Of a stretch of 59,170 nt of DNA, positions 29,382 to 39,549 are shown piece after piece. The DNA comes from Alphaproteobacteria bacterium (GTDB lineage Bacteria; Pseudomonadota; Alphaproteobacteria; UBA8366; GCA-2717185), in the NCBI GenBank assembly GCA_028822585.1, contig JAPKDL010000010.1, positions 1 to 59,170 on the forward strand. The letters are read 5' to 3'. Both the position numbers and the translations under genes were made by a program. Numbering within the stretch: position 1 is the stretch's first letter; each line of letters opens with the position of its first letter. Below the pieces are notes generated by a model. The model saw only the letters and a list, made by a program, of their open reading frames with translations, had not been told where the DNA came from and searched no databases.

Positions 29382-29949
29382 TCGCCGCATCCCTTATTTC
29401 TGTATCGCCGCCGCCACGTCGGCCCACGATATCGCCGACCTTCTTACCCCGACGCGACGCTACCTGACGCGGTGACAGGCAATTATTCAATGCATCAAAC
29501 GTAGCTTTGACCATGTTATACGGATTGGAGGATCCTATAGACTTGGTCACGACGTCTTGGACACCCAGCATTTCAAATACGGCGCGCATGGGCCCACCTG
29601 CTATAATGCCTGTGCCAGGAGGCGCAGCACGAACCACGACACGGCCCGCGCCGAAGCGTCCCTGCACGTCGTGGTGCAATGTCCGGCCTTCACGTAACGG
29701 CACCCGAACCAGGGCACCTTTCGCACGTTCGGTCGCCTTGCGGATCGCTTCAGGCACTTCCCGCGCCTTTCCGGAACCGTGACCAACGCGGCCTTTACCG
29801 TCGCCAACTATGACAAGGGCGGAAAATCCAAATCGGCGCCCGCCTTTGACGACCTTGGCCACACGATTGATGTGGACCAATTTTTCCTGAATTTCCGACT
29901 CTTCCCGCGGCATCGAATCACGCCGGGAGTTTCTTGAATTACGCGCCAT
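29374..29949 (-). CDS. rpsE: 30S ribosomal protein S5
   Basis: Protein of 191 residues that guards decoding accuracy in the small-subunit body. Seen: [20 protein letters not shown] (double-stranded RNA-binding part), [17 protein letters not shown], and [18 protein letters not shown] in the second domain. The last 8 bases overlap rpmD. Confidence 0.98.
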   Translation of the reverse strand: MARNSRNSRRDSMPREESEIQEKLVHINRVAKVVKGGRRFGFSALVIVGDGKGRVGHGSGKAREVPEAIRKATERAKGALVRVPLREGRTLHHDVQGRFGAGRVVVRAAPPGTGIIAGGPMRAVFEMLGVQDVVTKSIGSSNPYNMVKATFDALNNCLSPRQVASRRGKKVGDIVGRRGGGDTEIRDAANG

Positions 29950-29977
29950 TTACCAATCCCTTAAACATTTAAGGCCC

Positions 29978-30340
29978 TTAAAATTTAAGGCCGCCTTCAC
30001 GCGCCGCATCGGCCAAAGCCTTGATCCGACCGTGATATCGGTAGCCACCCCGGTCGAACACAACGTCGGAAACACCGGCGTCTTTGGCCCGAGCCGCGAT
30101 TAATTTACCAACCGCTTCCGCAGACGACATGTCCGCGCCAGTTTTAATCGATCCGGACAATTCCTTATCACTGCTCGACGCAGTAGCCAAGGTGCGGCCC
30201 TGCAAGTCATCAATGACTTGCACATAGATATGTTTGCTCGACCGGAATACCGAAAGGCGCGGTTTGCTATTCGCCCGCTTGCGGAGTTGATAACGCGTCC
30301 GCCGTTTACGCCGTTCGAACAATTGATGAGAATTCAGCAT
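29978..30340 (-). CDS. rplR: 50S ribosomal protein L18
   Basis: 5S rRNA-binding protein of 120 residues. Seen: [20 protein letters not shown] at the basic N-terminus, [14 protein letters not shown] and [20 protein letters not shown] at the end. It lies 11 nt after rplF. Confidence 0.98.
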   Translation of the reverse strand: MLNSHQLFERRKRRTRYQLRKRANSKPRLSVFRSSKHIYVQVIDDLQGRTLATASSSDKELSGSIKTGADMSSAEAVGKLIAARAKDAGVSDVVFDRGGYRYHGRIKALADAAREGGLKF

Positions 30341-30351
30341 TCGCTTCGCCC

Positions 30352-30891
30352 TTACTTTTTCTTACCTTCTTTACGCACAATATATTCGTCACTGTAACGA
30401 ACGCCTTTGCCTTTATAGGGTTCAGGTTTACGGAACGCGCGAATTTCACTCGCGACCTGCCCAACTTTTTGTTTGTCCGCGCCTGAAACGGCGATAACAC
30501 TGTTGCGGTCGCCTTCAACGGCTACTTTGATACCCTCGGGAACCACATAATTGATATCATGGCTATATCCCAATTGCAGGGTCAGCTTCTGTCCTTGCGC
30601 CTGCGCGCGATAGCCAACACCGTTGACTTCAAGACGCTTAACAAATCCCACGGAAACGCCGCTTACAGCATTGTTCACTAGACTACGAGTTGTGCCCCAC
30701 ATCGCCAGCGCGCGTTTCGATGTATCTTTCGGACTCACAACGATTTCACTATCGGCAATTTTCACCTCAATTTCAGGCAATATCATTACCGACTGTTCGC
30801 CAAGCTTACCCTTCGCCTTCAACATACCGCTGACGAGGCTAACCTCGACGCCGTTCGGCACGGTAACCGGATTTTTTCCTACGCGTGACAT
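30352..30891 (-). CDS. rplF: 50S ribosomal protein L6
   Basis: Protein of 179 residues near the factor-binding site. It starts [17 protein letters not shown] and has the C-terminal signature [21 protein letters not shown]. The 126 nt separating it from rpsH hold nothing I recognise. Confidence 0.98.
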   Translation of the reverse strand: MSRVGKNPVTVPNGVEVSLVSGMLKAKGKLGEQSVMILPEIEVKIADSEIVVSPKDTSKRALAMWGTTRSLVNNAVSGVSVGFVKRLEVNGVGYRAQAQGQKLTLQLGYSHDINYVVPEGIKVAVEGDRNSVIAVSGADKQKVGQVASEIRAFRKPEPYKGKGVRYSDEYIVRKEGKKK

Positions 30892-31017
30892 CCGTCTCTC
30901 CTAATGGTTTGGATCCCAGAAACAAAGTTCATTTCTAAGACTACAAACCGACTACAAATTTTTATGCTCGCAACAACTTTGCTTAGACGCCTAAACACAA
31001 CGCCCAGCGCTAGGCCG

Positions 31018-31416
31018 TTAAAAGATGCGGCAGAGCACCTCACCGCCAACATTCGCGTCCCGCGCTTCCGCATCGGACAAAATACCCCGCGGAGTGGATA
31101 GGATAGAGACTCCTAATCCATTGTATTCGCGTGGCAAGTCCTTAATTCGGGAATATACGCGGCGACCAGGTTTTGACACGCGCGATATTTCCCGAATGAC
31201 CGGGGTGCCATTACTATATTTTAACTCAATCGTGAGTTCTTGCAGGCCCTTGCGAAGCTCGGCCCAACTAAAACCACGGATGTATCCTTCACGCTCCATT
31301 GCGTCGAGCACATTCGCCCGAAACTTAGAGGCCGGGCAACTCACCGTCGACATCCCACAACGCTGACCGTTGCGGATGCGGGTAAGCATATCGCCCATGG
31401 GATCACTCATCGACAT
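31018..31416 (-). CDS. rpsH: 30S ribosomal protein S8
   Basis: Primary 16S rRNA-binding protein of 132 residues. It starts [20 protein letters not shown], and the C-terminus has [20 protein letters not shown]. In E. coli S8 represses the spc operon by binding the L5 region; no equivalent site was examined here. It lies 12 nt after rpsN. Confidence 0.98.
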   Translation of the reverse strand: MSMSDPMGDMLTRIRNGQRCGMSTVSCPASKFRANVLDAMEREGYIRGFSWAELRKGLQELTIELKYSNGTPVIREISRVSKPGRRVYSRIKDLPREYNGLGVSILSTPRGILSDAEARDANVGGEVLCRIF

Positions 31417-31428
31417 TTTAGATTTCTC

Positions 31429-31734
31429 CTACCAACTCGACTTGACCATGCCGGGGATTAAGCCCTGTGACGCCAATTCGCGAAGCGCGATGCGTGACAG
31501 TCTAAATTTACGGTAATAACCCCGCGGACGACCGCTGAGCTGGCACCGGTTACGCTGACGAACCGGCGCGGAATTTCGCGGCATTTCGGCCAATTTTAAC
31601 CGTGCGGCGAAACGATCTTCGGCTGGCAGCAATTGATCCACCGCCGCCGCCTTTAGACGCGCACGTCTACCGGCGCTTTGCCGCGCCATACGCACCCGTT
31701 TTTTATTTCTCTCCACCGCGCTTTTCTTCGCCAT
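31429..31734 (-). CDS. rpsN: 30S ribosomal protein S14 (zinc-free long form)
   Basis: Protein of 101 residues. It has [16 protein letters not shown] at the start and [19 protein letters not shown] near the end. Only one cysteine is present, so the CxxC pairs of the zinc form are missing and this is the C-minus, 101-residue type. Confidence 0.98.
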   Translation of the reverse strand: MAKKSAVERNKKRVRMARQSAGRRARLKAAAVDQLLPAEDRFAARLKLAEMPRNSAPVRQRNRCQLSGRPRGYYRKFRLSRIALRELASQGLIPGMVKSSW

Positions 31735-31757
31735 GTCCTGTATTCTCCGCTAACCGT

Positions 31758-32318
31758 TCAACTCGTGAACGGCATGTTAATGCCTTTAAGCAACGCCAAT
31801 CCTTCGTCGTTGGTCTTTGCCGTCGTGCAAATGACAACGTCCATGCCCCGAATTTTGTCTATCCGGTCATAATCAATTTCCGGGAAGATGATTTGTTCCT
31901 TCAAACCCATCGAGAAATTGCCCAGGCCATCAAAACTACGGCTCGACAGTCCCCGAAAATCCCGGACCCGCGGCAACGCGATATTAATCAACCGGTCAAG
32001 GAAGTCATACATCCGGGCCCGACGCAGCGTCACCTTAGCGCCGATCGCCATGCCTTCCCGAAGTTTAAACGTCGCGATTGATTGTTTCGCTTTGGTCACA
32101 ACCGGCTTTTGCCCAGTAATTGCCGTCAAGTCAGCGACCGCATTGTTAATAACCTTGGAATCATTCGCAGCGTCACCAACGCCCATGTTCACGATAACTT
32201 TTTCGATCCTGGGCGTTTGCATGATATTGGTGTAGCCGAATGCTTCGATCATCTCCCTGACGACGACGGATTCGTAGTGCGCTTTTAAACGCGGAATATA
32301 AGCTTGCGTGTCGTTCAT
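31758..32318 (-). CDS. rplE: 50S ribosomal protein L5
   Basis: 5S rRNA-binding protein of 186 residues. Seen: [35 protein letters not shown] and [20 protein letters not shown]. It lies 17 nt after rplX and 23 nt before rpsN. Confidence 0.98.
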   Translation of the reverse strand: MNDTQAYIPRLKAHYESVVVREMIEAFGYTNIMQTPRIEKVIVNMGVGDAANDSKVINNAVADLTAITGQKPVVTKAKQSIATFKLREGMAIGAKVTLRRARMYDFLDRLINIALPRVRDFRGLSSRSFDGLGNFSMGLKEQIIFPEIDYDRIDKIRGMDVVICTTAKTNDEGLALLKGINMPFTS

Positions 32319-32335
32319 ACCTAAACCGCCTCCTG

Positions 32336-32653
32336 TCAGCGGTCGATGACTTCGCCGGAGCGTTTTGCGAAACGCACCTTGCTGCCATCTTCCATTAATT
32401 TGAACCCGACCCGGGTCGCTTCATCCGATTTAGGGTCGATATGTGAGACATTGGAGACATGTATTGACGCCTCTTTCTCAACAATACCACCCTGCGTGGT
32501 TTGGCTCGGACGCGTATGCCGTTTCACCATGTTGACGCCTCGCACCAACAGGCGCGACTCTACGCGCAAGACCCGAAGAATTTCACCCCTCTTGCCTTTG
32601 TCCTTACCAGCCAACACGGTGACCGTGTCGCCTTTTTTAAACTTCGCCGCCAT
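32336..32653 (-). CDS. rplX: 50S ribosomal protein L24
   Basis: Assembly-initiating protein of 105 residues with a KOW fold ([20 protein letters not shown] at the N-terminus). [19 protein letters not shown] follows, typical of the alphaproteobacterial form. It lies 46 nt after rplN. Confidence 0.98.
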   Translation of the reverse strand: MAAKFKKGDTVTVLAGKDKGKRGEILRVLRVESRLLVRGVNMVKRHTRPSQTTQGGIVEKEASIHVSNVSHIDPKSDEATRVGFKLMEDGSKVRFAKRSGEVIDR

Positions 32654-32699
32654 TTTCGTCCCTTATCCTTGTCGCGCTGCTGCGCAGTTCCAACATCGC

Positions 32700-33068
32700 C
32701 TAGATTACTTCCGGCGCCAGCGAAATTATTTTCATAAACTGTTTGGCGCGTAATTCACGGGTAACTGGGCCAAAAATACGCGTTCCAATGGGTTCCCCTT
32801 GCGGGTTAATTAGAACAGCCGCATTCCGGTCAAATCGGATTGAAGACCCGTCCTGTCGTCGGATTTCTTTCGCGGTGCGAACAATAACCGCCTTATGCAC
32901 ATCACCCTTTTGGACACGACCGCGCGGAATAGCCTCTTTTACCGAAACGACGATAATGTCGCCAACACCAGCGGTCCGACGCTTTGACCCGCCTAGAACC
33001 TTGATGCATTGCACCCGACGCGCACCGGAATTATCGGCTACATCAAGGCTGGTTTGCATTTGTATCAT
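32700..33068 (-). CDS. rplN: 50S ribosomal protein L14
   Basis: Protein of 122 residues at the subunit interface. It starts [20 protein letters not shown] and has [20 protein letters not shown]. It lies 17 nt after rpsQ. Confidence 0.98.
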   Translation of the reverse strand: MIQMQTSLDVADNSGARRVQCIKVLGGSKRRTAGVGDIIVVSVKEAIPRGRVQKGDVHKAVIVRTAKEIRRQDGSSIRFDRNAAVLINPQGEPIGTRIFGPVTRELRAKQFMKIISLAPEVI

Positions 33069-33085
33069 GTCTGCGTCTCCTTAAC

Positions 33086-33349
33086 TTACGCGTCGGCGGC
33101 GGCCGAAGCGGCACCAACATCTTCCCGCAACACTTCCCACGTCTTCAGCTTCGAGATGGGACGGCATTCGCGAATACGAACAGTGTCACCAACCTTGTGA
33201 GCATTCACGGGGTCGTGCGCGTGATATTTTTTCGATTTCCGAATGATCTTTTTGTAAAGCGGATGTTGCACGCGCCGCTCCACCAAGACTACAATCGTCT
33301 TGTCCGAACTATCGGAAACCACTTTTCCTTGTAAAATTCGCCTAGGCAT
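33086..33349 (-). CDS. rpsQ: 30S ribosomal protein S17
   Basis: Primary 16S rRNA-binding protein of 87 residues. It has [20 protein letters not shown] at the start, [18 protein letters not shown] in the middle, and an Ala-rich tail. It lies 12 nt after rpmC. Confidence 0.98.
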   Translation of the reverse strand: MPRRILQGKVVSDSSDKTIVVLVERRVQHPLYKKIIRKSKKYHAHDPVNAHKVGDTVRIRECRPISKLKTWEVLREDVGAASAAADA

Positions 33350-33361
33350 TTCTGTACTCCG

Positions 33362-33556
33362 TTACGCCGACGCGCTGCGAGACGTCATTATGGTCTTGAT
33401 CCGCGCGATATCGCGTCGCACAACGCGCACCCGGGAAACGTCCTCAAGCTGTCCGCTCGCCTTTTGGAACCGCAAATTGAACGCTTCCTTCTTGAGGTCG
33501 AGCAATTGCGCGCCCAGCTCATCGTCGGATTTTTGACGTAGGTCTTCGGCCTTCAT
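33362..33556 (-). CDS. rpmC: 50S ribosomal protein L29
   Basis: Protein of 64 residues by the tunnel exit ([20 protein letters not shown], then [12 protein letters not shown]). The frame opens at 33580 inside rplP, but the ATG at 33556 has AAGGAA 7 nt upstream, lies past the rplP stop at 33570 and gives the normal L29 start. Confidence 0.97.
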   Translation of the reverse strand: MKAEDLRQKSDDELGAQLLDLKKEAFNLRFQKASGQLEDVSRVRVVRRDIARIKTIMTSRSASA

Positions 33557-33569
33557 CGTAATTTCCTTA

Positions 33570-33983
33570 TCAACCGCCAAAGCGCTGAATGAAGCGCGTA
33601 TTCACCGGCAATTTCGCCGACGCCAACTCGAACGCGCGTTTCGCGATATCCGCGTCTACGCCATCCAATTCAAACATTATCCGGCCTGGCTTAATGCGGC
33701 ACATCCAATACTCCGGTGCACCCTTGCCTTTACCCATACGAACCTCAGCCGGTTTACCACTAACAGGCACATCCGGAAATACACGTATCCAGACTTTACC
33801 CGCGCGACGCATATGCCGCGTAATCGCGCGGCGCGCCGCTTCGATCTGACGCGCCGTGATGCGTCCCGTCGTAACCGCCTTCAATCCATACGCGCCAAAG
33901 TTCAGCGTCGTGCCGCCCTTCGCCATGCCATGAACTCGGCCTTTATGTTGCTTCCGGAATTTCGTCCGTTTCGGTTGCAGCAT
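33570..33983 (-). CDS. rplP: 50S ribosomal protein L16
   Basis: Protein of 137 residues near the A-site tRNA. It starts [19 protein letters not shown] and has [20 protein letters not shown] and [19 protein letters not shown]. It lies 37 nt after rpsC. Confidence 0.98.
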   Translation of the reverse strand: MLQPKRTKFRKQHKGRVHGMAKGGTTLNFGAYGLKAVTTGRITARQIEAARRAITRHMRRAGKVWIRVFPDVPVSGKPAEVRMGKGKGAPEYWMCRIKPGRIMFELDGVDADIAKRAFELASAKLPVNTRFIQRFGG

Positions 33984-34020
33984 CAGTTTTTACCTTTTTC
34001 CACCAAGCCTGGTCCGCAAA

Positions 34021-34698
34021 CTAGCGGCCAACCTGTTGTTCCTGAAGTTTCTTGTCCTGGGCGGCGGGGTCATGCGCCATGATCTCGCCCTTGAATATCC
34101 AGACCTTTACGCCGCACGCACCATATGTCGTCTGGGCCGTGGCCGTACCATAATCGATGTCTGCGCGGAGTGTGTGCAACGGCACGCGACCTTCGCGATA
34201 CCATTCCATCCGCGCAATTTCCGCACCGCCTAAACGACCGCCGCAATTGATCCTAATGCCGAGCGCGCCAAGACGCATCGCCGATTGAACTGCCCGCTTC
34301 ATCGCCCGACGAAACGCAACGCGGCGCACTAACTGTTGGGAGATATTTTCAGCCACCAGCTTCGCGTCAATTTCCGGTTTGCGAATCTCAACTATGTTAA
34401 GATGCAAATCACCGTTCGTCATTTTCGCGACTTCTTGGCGCAGCTTTTCGATATCCTGCCCCTTCTTACCAATCACGACACCGGGTCGTGCGGTTTGAAT
34501 GGTGATGCGCGCCCGTTTCGCCGGTCGTTCGATGACAACCTTAGAAATTCCCGCCGGGGACAGCTTGTCCATCAAGTAGTCGCGAATTTTCAAATCTTCG
34601 TGCAGCAGGTCGCCGTAGTTCCGGTACGCATACCAGCGCGAATCCCAAGTGCGGTTAACGCCTAGACGCAGCCCGATCGGATTGACTTTTTGACCCAT
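34021..34698 (-). CDS. rpsC: 30S ribosomal protein S3
   Basis: Protein of 225 residues at the mRNA entry channel. It starts [20 protein letters not shown]. The KH domain has [15 protein letters not shown], and the C-terminal domain has [18 protein letters not shown]. Its first base overlaps the rplV stop. Confidence 0.98.
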   Translation of the reverse strand: MGQKVNPIGLRLGVNRTWDSRWYAYRNYGDLLHEDLKIRDYLMDKLSPAGISKVVIERPAKRARITIQTARPGVVIGKKGQDIEKLRQEVAKMTNGDLHLNIVEIRKPEIDAKLVAENISQQLVRRVAFRRAMKRAVQSAMRLGALGIRINCGGRLGGAEIARMEWYREGRVPLHTLRADIDYGTATAQTTYGACGVKVWIFKGEIMAHDPAAQDKKLQEQQVGR

Positions 34699-35078
34699 TA
34701 TTCGGTCTCCTCACGTTCGCGTACAATGACGGTCAGGTTGCTGAAAGGCTTTTCAATACGCCCTATACGGCCTCGCGCCCGAGCCCGGAAACGTTTTAAA
34801 ACCATAGTTTTCCCAACCCACGCTTCCTTCACATAAAGCCGATCGACATCCAACTGATGGTTGTTTTCCGCATTGGCTATCGCTGATTGCAACGCTTTGC
34901 GAACATCCACAGCAATACGCCGGTTTGAAAACGTCAAGCTTGCCAACGCGGCTTCCGCTGACTTTCCACGAATGGATTGCGCTACTAAATTTAATTTTTG
35001 TGGACTGACGCGGATAGACTTAACGTAGCATTTCGCTTCCGTATCGTCCAAACGCCGTTCTGTCTTAGCCTTACCCAT
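34698..35078 (-). CDS. rplV: 50S ribosomal protein L22
   Basis: Tunnel-lining protein of 126 residues. Seen: [20 protein letters not shown] in the variant form [31 protein letters not shown], and the beta-hairpin region [19 protein letters not shown]. It has a short N-terminal extension of about 17 residues. It ends on the first base of rpsC. Confidence 0.98.
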   Translation of the reverse strand: MGKAKTERRLDDTEAKCYVKSIRVSPQKLNLVAQSIRGKSAEAALASLTFSNRRIAVDVRKALQSAIANAENNHQLDVDRLYVKEAWVGKTMVLKRFRARARGRIGRIEKPFSNLTVIVREREETE

Positions 35079-35080
35079 GC

Positions 35081-35359
35081 CTAACCTCGCTTGGAGCGTT
35101 TATCGGCCGTGTGGCCGTAAAACGTCCGCGTCGGCGAAAATTCGCCAAATTTGTGACCAATCATATTTTCGGTCACCAGCACAGGGATAAACTTGTGCCC
35201 ATTATATACGCCGAACGTGATACCTACGAACTGCGGCAACACCGTTGAACGGCGCGACCAGGTTCGAATAATGTCGCTTCGACCGGAAGCGCGTACTGCT
35301 TCGGCCTTCTTCAACAAGTATCCATCGACAAATGGACCTTTCCAGACGGATCGAGCCAA
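35081..35359 (-). CDS. rpsS: 30S ribosomal protein S19
   Basis: Protein of 92 residues in the small-subunit head. It starts [19 protein letters not shown] after the first residue and has [20 protein letters not shown] at the end. The start codon is TTG at 35359, with GGAG 7 nt upstream; no ATG fits the family N-terminus. It lies 12 nt after rplB and 2 nt before rplV. Confidence 0.97.
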   Translation of the reverse strand: MARSVWKGPFVDGYLLKKAEAVRASGRSDIIRTWSRRSTVLPQFVGITFGVYNGHKFIPVLVTENMIGHKFGEFSPTRTFYGHTADKRSKRG

Positions 35360-35371
35360 CTTGCCTCTCCT

Positions 35372-36208
35372 TTACTTCTTTTTCGCGTGACGGCTACGGA
35401 TGATGAGCTTATCGGAAGGTTTGTTCCGCTTTCTCGTCCGCTTACCTTTGGTCGGCTTTCCCCAAGGGGAAACCGGATGACGTCCACCTGACGTACGGCC
35501 TTCGCCGCCACCATGCGGGTGATCGACAGGGTTCATAGCGACGCCCCGAACAGCAGGGCGTTTACCCAACCAGCGCTTGCGGCCCGCCTTGCCTATCTTG
35601 ATGTTTGATTGGTCCGGATTGGACACGGCGCCAATAGTCGCCATGCATTCACCGCGCACTAAACGAAGTTCGCCGGATGTTAATTTAACCTGCGCGTAGC
35701 CCGAATCCCGCCCGACGATTTGCACATACGTACCTGCCGACCGCGCTATCTGACCACCCTTACCGGGCTTCATTTCGACATTATGGACAATCGTCCCTAT
35801 GGGAATATTGTTCAATGGCAATGCGTTGCCAGGCTTGATATCCGACCCGGGCCCCGCGACGATCACATCACCCGCCTGAACTCGCTGCGGCGCCAGGATG
35901 TAGTTTAACTCGCCGTCTTCGTATTTAATCAATGCAATGAACGCAGTCCGGTTCGGATCGTATTCAATACGTTCGACCGTCGCCGACATGTCCAGCTTGG
36001 TCCGTTTGAAGTCAATCAAACGGTATTTACGTTTGTGCCCGCCACCCCGACGGCGCGCGGTAATGCGGCCATGGTTGTTACGCCCCGCTTTTTCACTCAG
36101 GCCTTCCGTCAGTGTCTTGACGGGTTTGCCTTTATGAAGCTCCGAATGATCGACCAGCACAAGGTGCCGCATCGTCGGTGTGACTGGTTTGTATTTTTTT
36201 AACGCCAT
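35372..36208 (-). CDS. rplB: 50S ribosomal protein L2
   Basis: Protein of 278 residues near the peptidyl transferase centre. Seen: [20 protein letters not shown], the [12 protein letters not shown] region, and the conserved [20 protein letters not shown] carrying the functionally important histidine. It lies 4 nt after rplW. Confidence 0.98.
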   Translation of the reverse strand: MALKKYKPVTPTMRHLVLVDHSELHKGKPVKTLTEGLSEKAGRNNHGRITARRRGGGHKRKYRLIDFKRTKLDMSATVERIEYDPNRTAFIALIKYEDGELNYILAPQRVQAGDVIVAGPGSDIKPGNALPLNNIPIGTIVHNVEMKPGKGGQIARSAGTYVQIVGRDSGYAQVKLTSGELRLVRGECMATIGAVSNPDQSNIKIGKAGRKRWLGKRPAVRGVAMNPVDHPHGGGEGRTSGGRHPVSPWGKPTKGKRTRKRNKPSDKLIIRSRHAKKK

Positions 36209-36212
36209 CGTC

Positions 36213-36536
36213 CTAAAGCCCCGTCGTCACGTCCACCGAATGGCCTTCGGCCAATCGGACAACCGCTTTTTTATAATCTTTTTGACGTCCCAACCGACCC
36301 TTAAAGCGTTTCGTTTTGCCTTTTTGGATCAGTGTGTTGACTGATTCAACCTTTACTTCAAACAGACCTTCGACCGCCCCTTTAATTTCTGGTTTGGTCG
36401 CATCCATAGGAACACGGAACGTCACTTGGTTATGCTCGGACCCAAGCGTCGATTTTTCCGAGATGACCGGACTACGAAGCAAATCGTACATCCGTTCACG
36501 ATCGACGTTGGATTTGTTACGGTATTTCCAACTCAT
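36213..36536 (-). CDS. rplW: 50S ribosomal protein L23
   Basis: Tunnel-exit protein of 107 residues that docks SRP and trigger factor. Seen: [40 protein letters not shown], and [20 protein letters not shown] at the end. The start ATGA overlaps the rplD stop by 4 nt. About 15 residues precede the usual start, so a later start (ATG for MYDLLRSP) is possible. Confidence 0.96.
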   Translation of the reverse strand: MSWKYRNKSNVDRERMYDLLRSPVISEKSTLGSEHNQVTFRVPMDATKPEIKGAVEGLFEVKVESVNTLIQKGKTKRFKGRLGRQKDYKKAVVRLAEGHSVDVTTGL

Positions 36537-37153
36537 TTAAGGCGCGCCTCCAACGCTTGCACCGCTGCTTCGGTGAGAACTAGCTGATCGCACCGCAAAA
36601 TGTCATAGACATTCGCGCCCTGCGTCGGCAGCACGTCTATTTTCGGTAAATTCGACGCCGCCCGAGCAAAATTCTGATCGACTTCCGCTCCCGAAACAAA
36701 CAGCGCACTTTCCATGCCAAGCCCGGCCAGCAACACTTTAAGCTCTTTGGTCTTCGGGCTCGTCAACACCGCATCCTTCAACACCACCAATTTGCCCTCA
36801 GCTTGCTTGGACGACAGTGCGGATTTCATCGCAAACCGACGAACTTTCTTTTGCAGCTTATGGGCAAAGTCCCGGGGCGTCGGACCAAATGCTACACCGC
36901 CGCCACGTAAATTCGGCGTTTTACGCGAACCCTGACGGGCGCGGCCTGTGCCTTTTTGCCGGAATGGCTTAGCGGTAGTACCGCGAATTTCACTTCGTTC
37001 TTTTGTGTCCGCGTTGCCGCCCCGCCGCTTGGCGAGTTGGTAGTTCACCATCCGCGCCAAAATATCTTTGCGCACGGGTGCCGCGAAAACTTCGTCAGCG
37101 AGATCTATTTCGCCAGCAGCCTTGTTTTCTAGCGTGATGACTTTGGCCTTCAT
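36533..37153 (-). CDS. rplD: 50S ribosomal protein L4
   Basis: Protein of 206 residues, and in E. coli the autogenous regulator of the S10 operon. Seen: [20 protein letters not shown] on the tunnel loop and [20 protein letters not shown]. It overlaps both neighbours by 4 nt (rplC before, rplW after). Confidence 0.98.
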   Translation of the reverse strand: MKAKVITLENKAAGEIDLADEVFAAPVRKDILARMVNYQLAKRRGGNADTKERSEIRGTTAKPFRQKGTGRARQGSRKTPNLRGGGVAFGPTPRDFAHKLQKKVRRFAMKSALSSKQAEGKLVVLKDAVLTSPKTKELKVLLAGLGMESALFVSGAEVDQNFARAASNLPKIDVLPTQGANVYDILRCDQLVLTEAAVQALEARLK

Positions 37154-37920
37154 TCGCTGTCACCCTTCTTTTCGGCATCGTCCGTGGAAACATCTTCGGT
37201 AAGGGCCTCTTCACTGGCCGTGTCTTCATTCGCGGCGGCTTCCGGCACCGCGCGAACAGATGCGGGGAACGGTAAATCTTCCGGCATGGCGCGTTTCACG
37301 GCGTCCCGCACTTCAACCCACCCACCTTCGGAACCAGGAACGCCGCCGCGCACCAAAATTAAACCACGCTCCACATCTGTGGATACCACGTCCAGATTTT
37401 GAACGGTGACGCGTTCATCGCCCATGTGCCCAGCCATCTTTTTGCCTTTGAACACTCGGCCCGGATCCTGACATTGGCCCGTCGAGCCGTGCGATCTGTG
37501 CGAGATGGATACTCCGTGTGTGGCTCGCAATCCGCTAAAATTATGCCGCTTCATGGCACCGGCGAAGCCTTTACCGATACTTTGACCCGCAACATCGATT
37601 TGTTGACCTACAACAAAATGATCCGCGATCAGTTCAGCGCCAACATCCAACAGGGCATCCGCTGAGACGCGGAATTCTCTGACCCGTTTTTTCGGCTCTA
37701 CATTGGCTTTGGCGAAATGACCGCGCATCGGCTTCGAAACGCGCGATACCTTTGCGACCCCGGCACCGAGCTGGACGGCAGTATAGCCGTCCGTTTCCTC
37801 GGTCCGCACGCCAACGACCTGACAATTTTCGACCTGTAAAACGGTCACAGGAACATGCATCCCAGAATCGTTAAAGATCCGAGTCATTCCCATTTTCCGC
37901 GCAATTATTCCCGAACGCAT
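37150..37920 (-). CDS. rplC: 50S ribosomal protein L3 with acidic C-terminal extension
   Basis: Protein of 256 residues; E. coli L3 has 209. It starts [20 protein letters not shown]. The core has [20 protein letters not shown] and [20 protein letters not shown]. The last 35 or so residues are Glu/Asp/Ala/Ser-rich and outside the usual core. The frame opens at 37953, but the ATG at 37920 gives the family start and follows AGGA and the rpsJ stop at 37931. Confidence 0.97.
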   Translation of the reverse strand: MRSGIIARKMGMTRIFNDSGMHVPVTVLQVENCQVVGVRTEETDGYTAVQLGAGVAKVSRVSKPMRGHFAKANVEPKKRVREFRVSADALLDVGAELIADHFVVGQQIDVAGQSIGKGFAGAMKRHNFSGLRATHGVSISHRSHGSTGQCQDPGRVFKGKKMAGHMGDERVTVQNLDVVSTDVERGLILVRGGVPGSEGGWVEVRDAVKRAMPEDLPFPASVRAVPEAAANEDTASEEALTEDVSTDDAEKKGDSE

Positions 37921-37930
37921 CGCTCTTATC

Positions 37931-38239
37931 CTAAAGCTTAATTTCAACATCAACGCCAGCGGCCAGGTCGAGCTTCATCAACGCATCGACCGTTTGCGGC
38001 GTCGGGTCCACGATGTCCAGCATCCGCTTATGTGTGCGGATTTCGAACTGTTCGCGGCTTTTCTTGTCGATGTGCGGGCCTCGCAACACCGTATATTTTT
38101 CAATTCGCGTCGGCAATGGAATAGGGCCGCGCACTTCCGCGCCAGTCCGCTTCGCTGTTTGCACAATTTCGCCTGTCGATTGATCCAACACGCGATGGTC
38201 AAACGCTTTCAAGCGTATGCGTATGTTTTGGCTGTTCAT
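37931..38239 (-). CDS. rpsJ: 30S ribosomal protein S10 (NusE)
   Basis: Protein of 102 residues in the small-subunit head that also acts with NusB in antitermination. It starts [20 protein letters not shown] and has [20 protein letters not shown]. The frame opens at 38272, but the ATG at 38239 is the family start, preceded by AAGG. A terminator-like hairpin ends only about 15 nt upstream. Confidence 0.98.
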   Translation of the reverse strand: MNSQNIRIRLKAFDHRVLDQSTGEIVQTAKRTGAEVRGPIPLPTRIEKYTVLRGPHIDKKSREQFEIRTHKRMLDIVDPTPQTVDALMKLDLAAGVDVEIKL

Positions 38240-38254
38240 GCCGCCGTGTCCTTT

Positions 38255-38288
38255 AATAAAAACAGCACCCAAAACGGGTGCCGCTGTT
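38255..38288 (-). terminator. Terminator or attenuator between tuf1 and rpsJ
   Basis: On the minus strand ACAGCGGCACCC pairs with GGGTGCTGT (a small bulge on one side) around GTTTT, followed by TTTTATT. It lies directly after the tuf1 stop and ends about 15 nt before the rpsJ ATG, so rpsJ must be reached by read-through or from a promoter inside tuf1. Confidence 0.75.
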
Positions 38289-38292
38289 CCTG

Positions 38293-39483
38293 TTACTCGA
38301 TAACGCTGGCGACGACGCCGGCGCCGACGGTGCGACCACCCTCACGAATTGCGAAACGCAGGCCTTCGTCCATCGCAATCGGTGCGATCAAGTCAACCTG
38401 CATCGAAATGTTGTCCCCGGGCATCACCATCTCCGTGCCATCCGGCAACACAACCGAACCCGTGATATCCGTCGTACGAAAATAAAACTGCGGACGGTAA
38501 TTCGAGAAAAACGGCGTGTGACGGCCGCCCTCGTCCTTCGTCAGAATATAGCACTCACACATGAACTTCGTATGCGGCGTGATCGATCCCGGCGCCGCGA
38601 GAACCTGGCCCCGCTCAACATCTTCACGGCCCGTGCCACGTAGCAGCGCCCCGATGTTGTCGCCGGCTTCGCCCGAATCCAACAACTTGCGGAACATTTC
38701 AACGCCCGTGCACGTCGTCTTCGTCGTGTCGCGGATGCCCACGATCTCAATCTCGTCGCCAACCTTCACAACCCCGCGCTCGACCCGACCTGTCACAACC
38801 GTGCCACGTCCCGAAATCGAAAACACATCTTCAATCGGCATCAGGAATGGCATGTCTATCGCGCGTTCCGGCTGCGGGATGTATTCATCCACCGCCTCCA
38901 TCAGCTTCTTGATCGACTCAACGCCCGTTTCCGCGTCGCCGTCTTCCAACGCGCCCAGCGCCGTCCCCATCACAATGGGAATGTCGTCGCCCGGAAAATC
39001 ATAGCTCGACAGCAATTCGCGGACTTCCATCTCGACGAGCTCAAGAAGCTCCTCGTCATCCACCTGATCAACCTTATTCAGATATACCACGAGCGACGGA
39101 ACGCCAACCTGGCGCGCCAAAAGGATATGTTCACGCGTTTGCGGCATCGGGCCGTCCGCCGCCGACACAACCAGGATCGCCCCATCCATCTGCGCCGCGC
39201 CTGTGATCATGTTCTTCACATAATCCGCGTGACCCGGGCAATCCACATGCGCGTAATGACGGTTCGTCGTCTCGTATTCAACATGGGCCGTATTAATCGT
39301 GATCCCACGCTCCCGTTCTTCGGGAGCCTTGTCGATCGACGAATAATCCTGAAACTCAGCTCCGCCCTCTGCCGCCAAAACCTTCGTGATCGCCGCCGTC
39401 AATGTCGTCTTGCCATGATCAACGTGGCCGATCGTGCCAATGTTGCAGTGCGGCTTATTCCGCTCAAACTTTTGCTTCGCCAT
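38293..39483 (-). CDS. tuf: Elongation factor Tu, copy 1
   Basis: GTPase of 396 residues that brings aminoacyl-tRNA to the ribosome. The P-loop is [10 protein letters not shown] (residues 19-28), [12 protein letters not shown] is switch II, and [12 protein letters not shown] gives the guanine-specific NKxD. Domains 2 and 3 are complete, ending [10 protein letters not shown]. The protein is identical to copy 2 at 55126-56316, and the DNA appears identical too. It closes the rpsL-rpsG-fusA-tuf order. Confidence 0.98.
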   Translation of the reverse strand: MAKQKFERNKPHCNIGTIGHVDHGKTTLTAAITKVLAAEGGAEFQDYSSIDKAPEERERGITINTAHVEYETTNRHYAHVDCPGHADYVKNMITGAAQMDGAILVVSAADGPMPQTREHILLARQVGVPSLVVYLNKVDQVDDEELLELVEMEVRELLSSYDFPGDDIPIVMGTALGALEDGDAETGVESIKKLMEAVDEYIPQPERAIDMPFLMPIEDVFSISGRGTVVTGRVERGVVKVGDEIEIVGIRDTTKTTCTGVEMFRKLLDSGEAGDNIGALLRGTGREDVERGQVLAAPGSITPHTKFMCECYILTKDEGGRHTPFFSNYRPQFYFRTTDITGSVVLPDGTEMVMPGDNISMQVDLIAPIAMDEGLRFAIREGGRTVGAGVVASVIE

Positions 39484-39549
39484 CGTATACTCTCCGTTAC
39501 CTTAACTTTTCTCACGCACTTTAAATCTTTCGCGACCCCTACAGGAACC

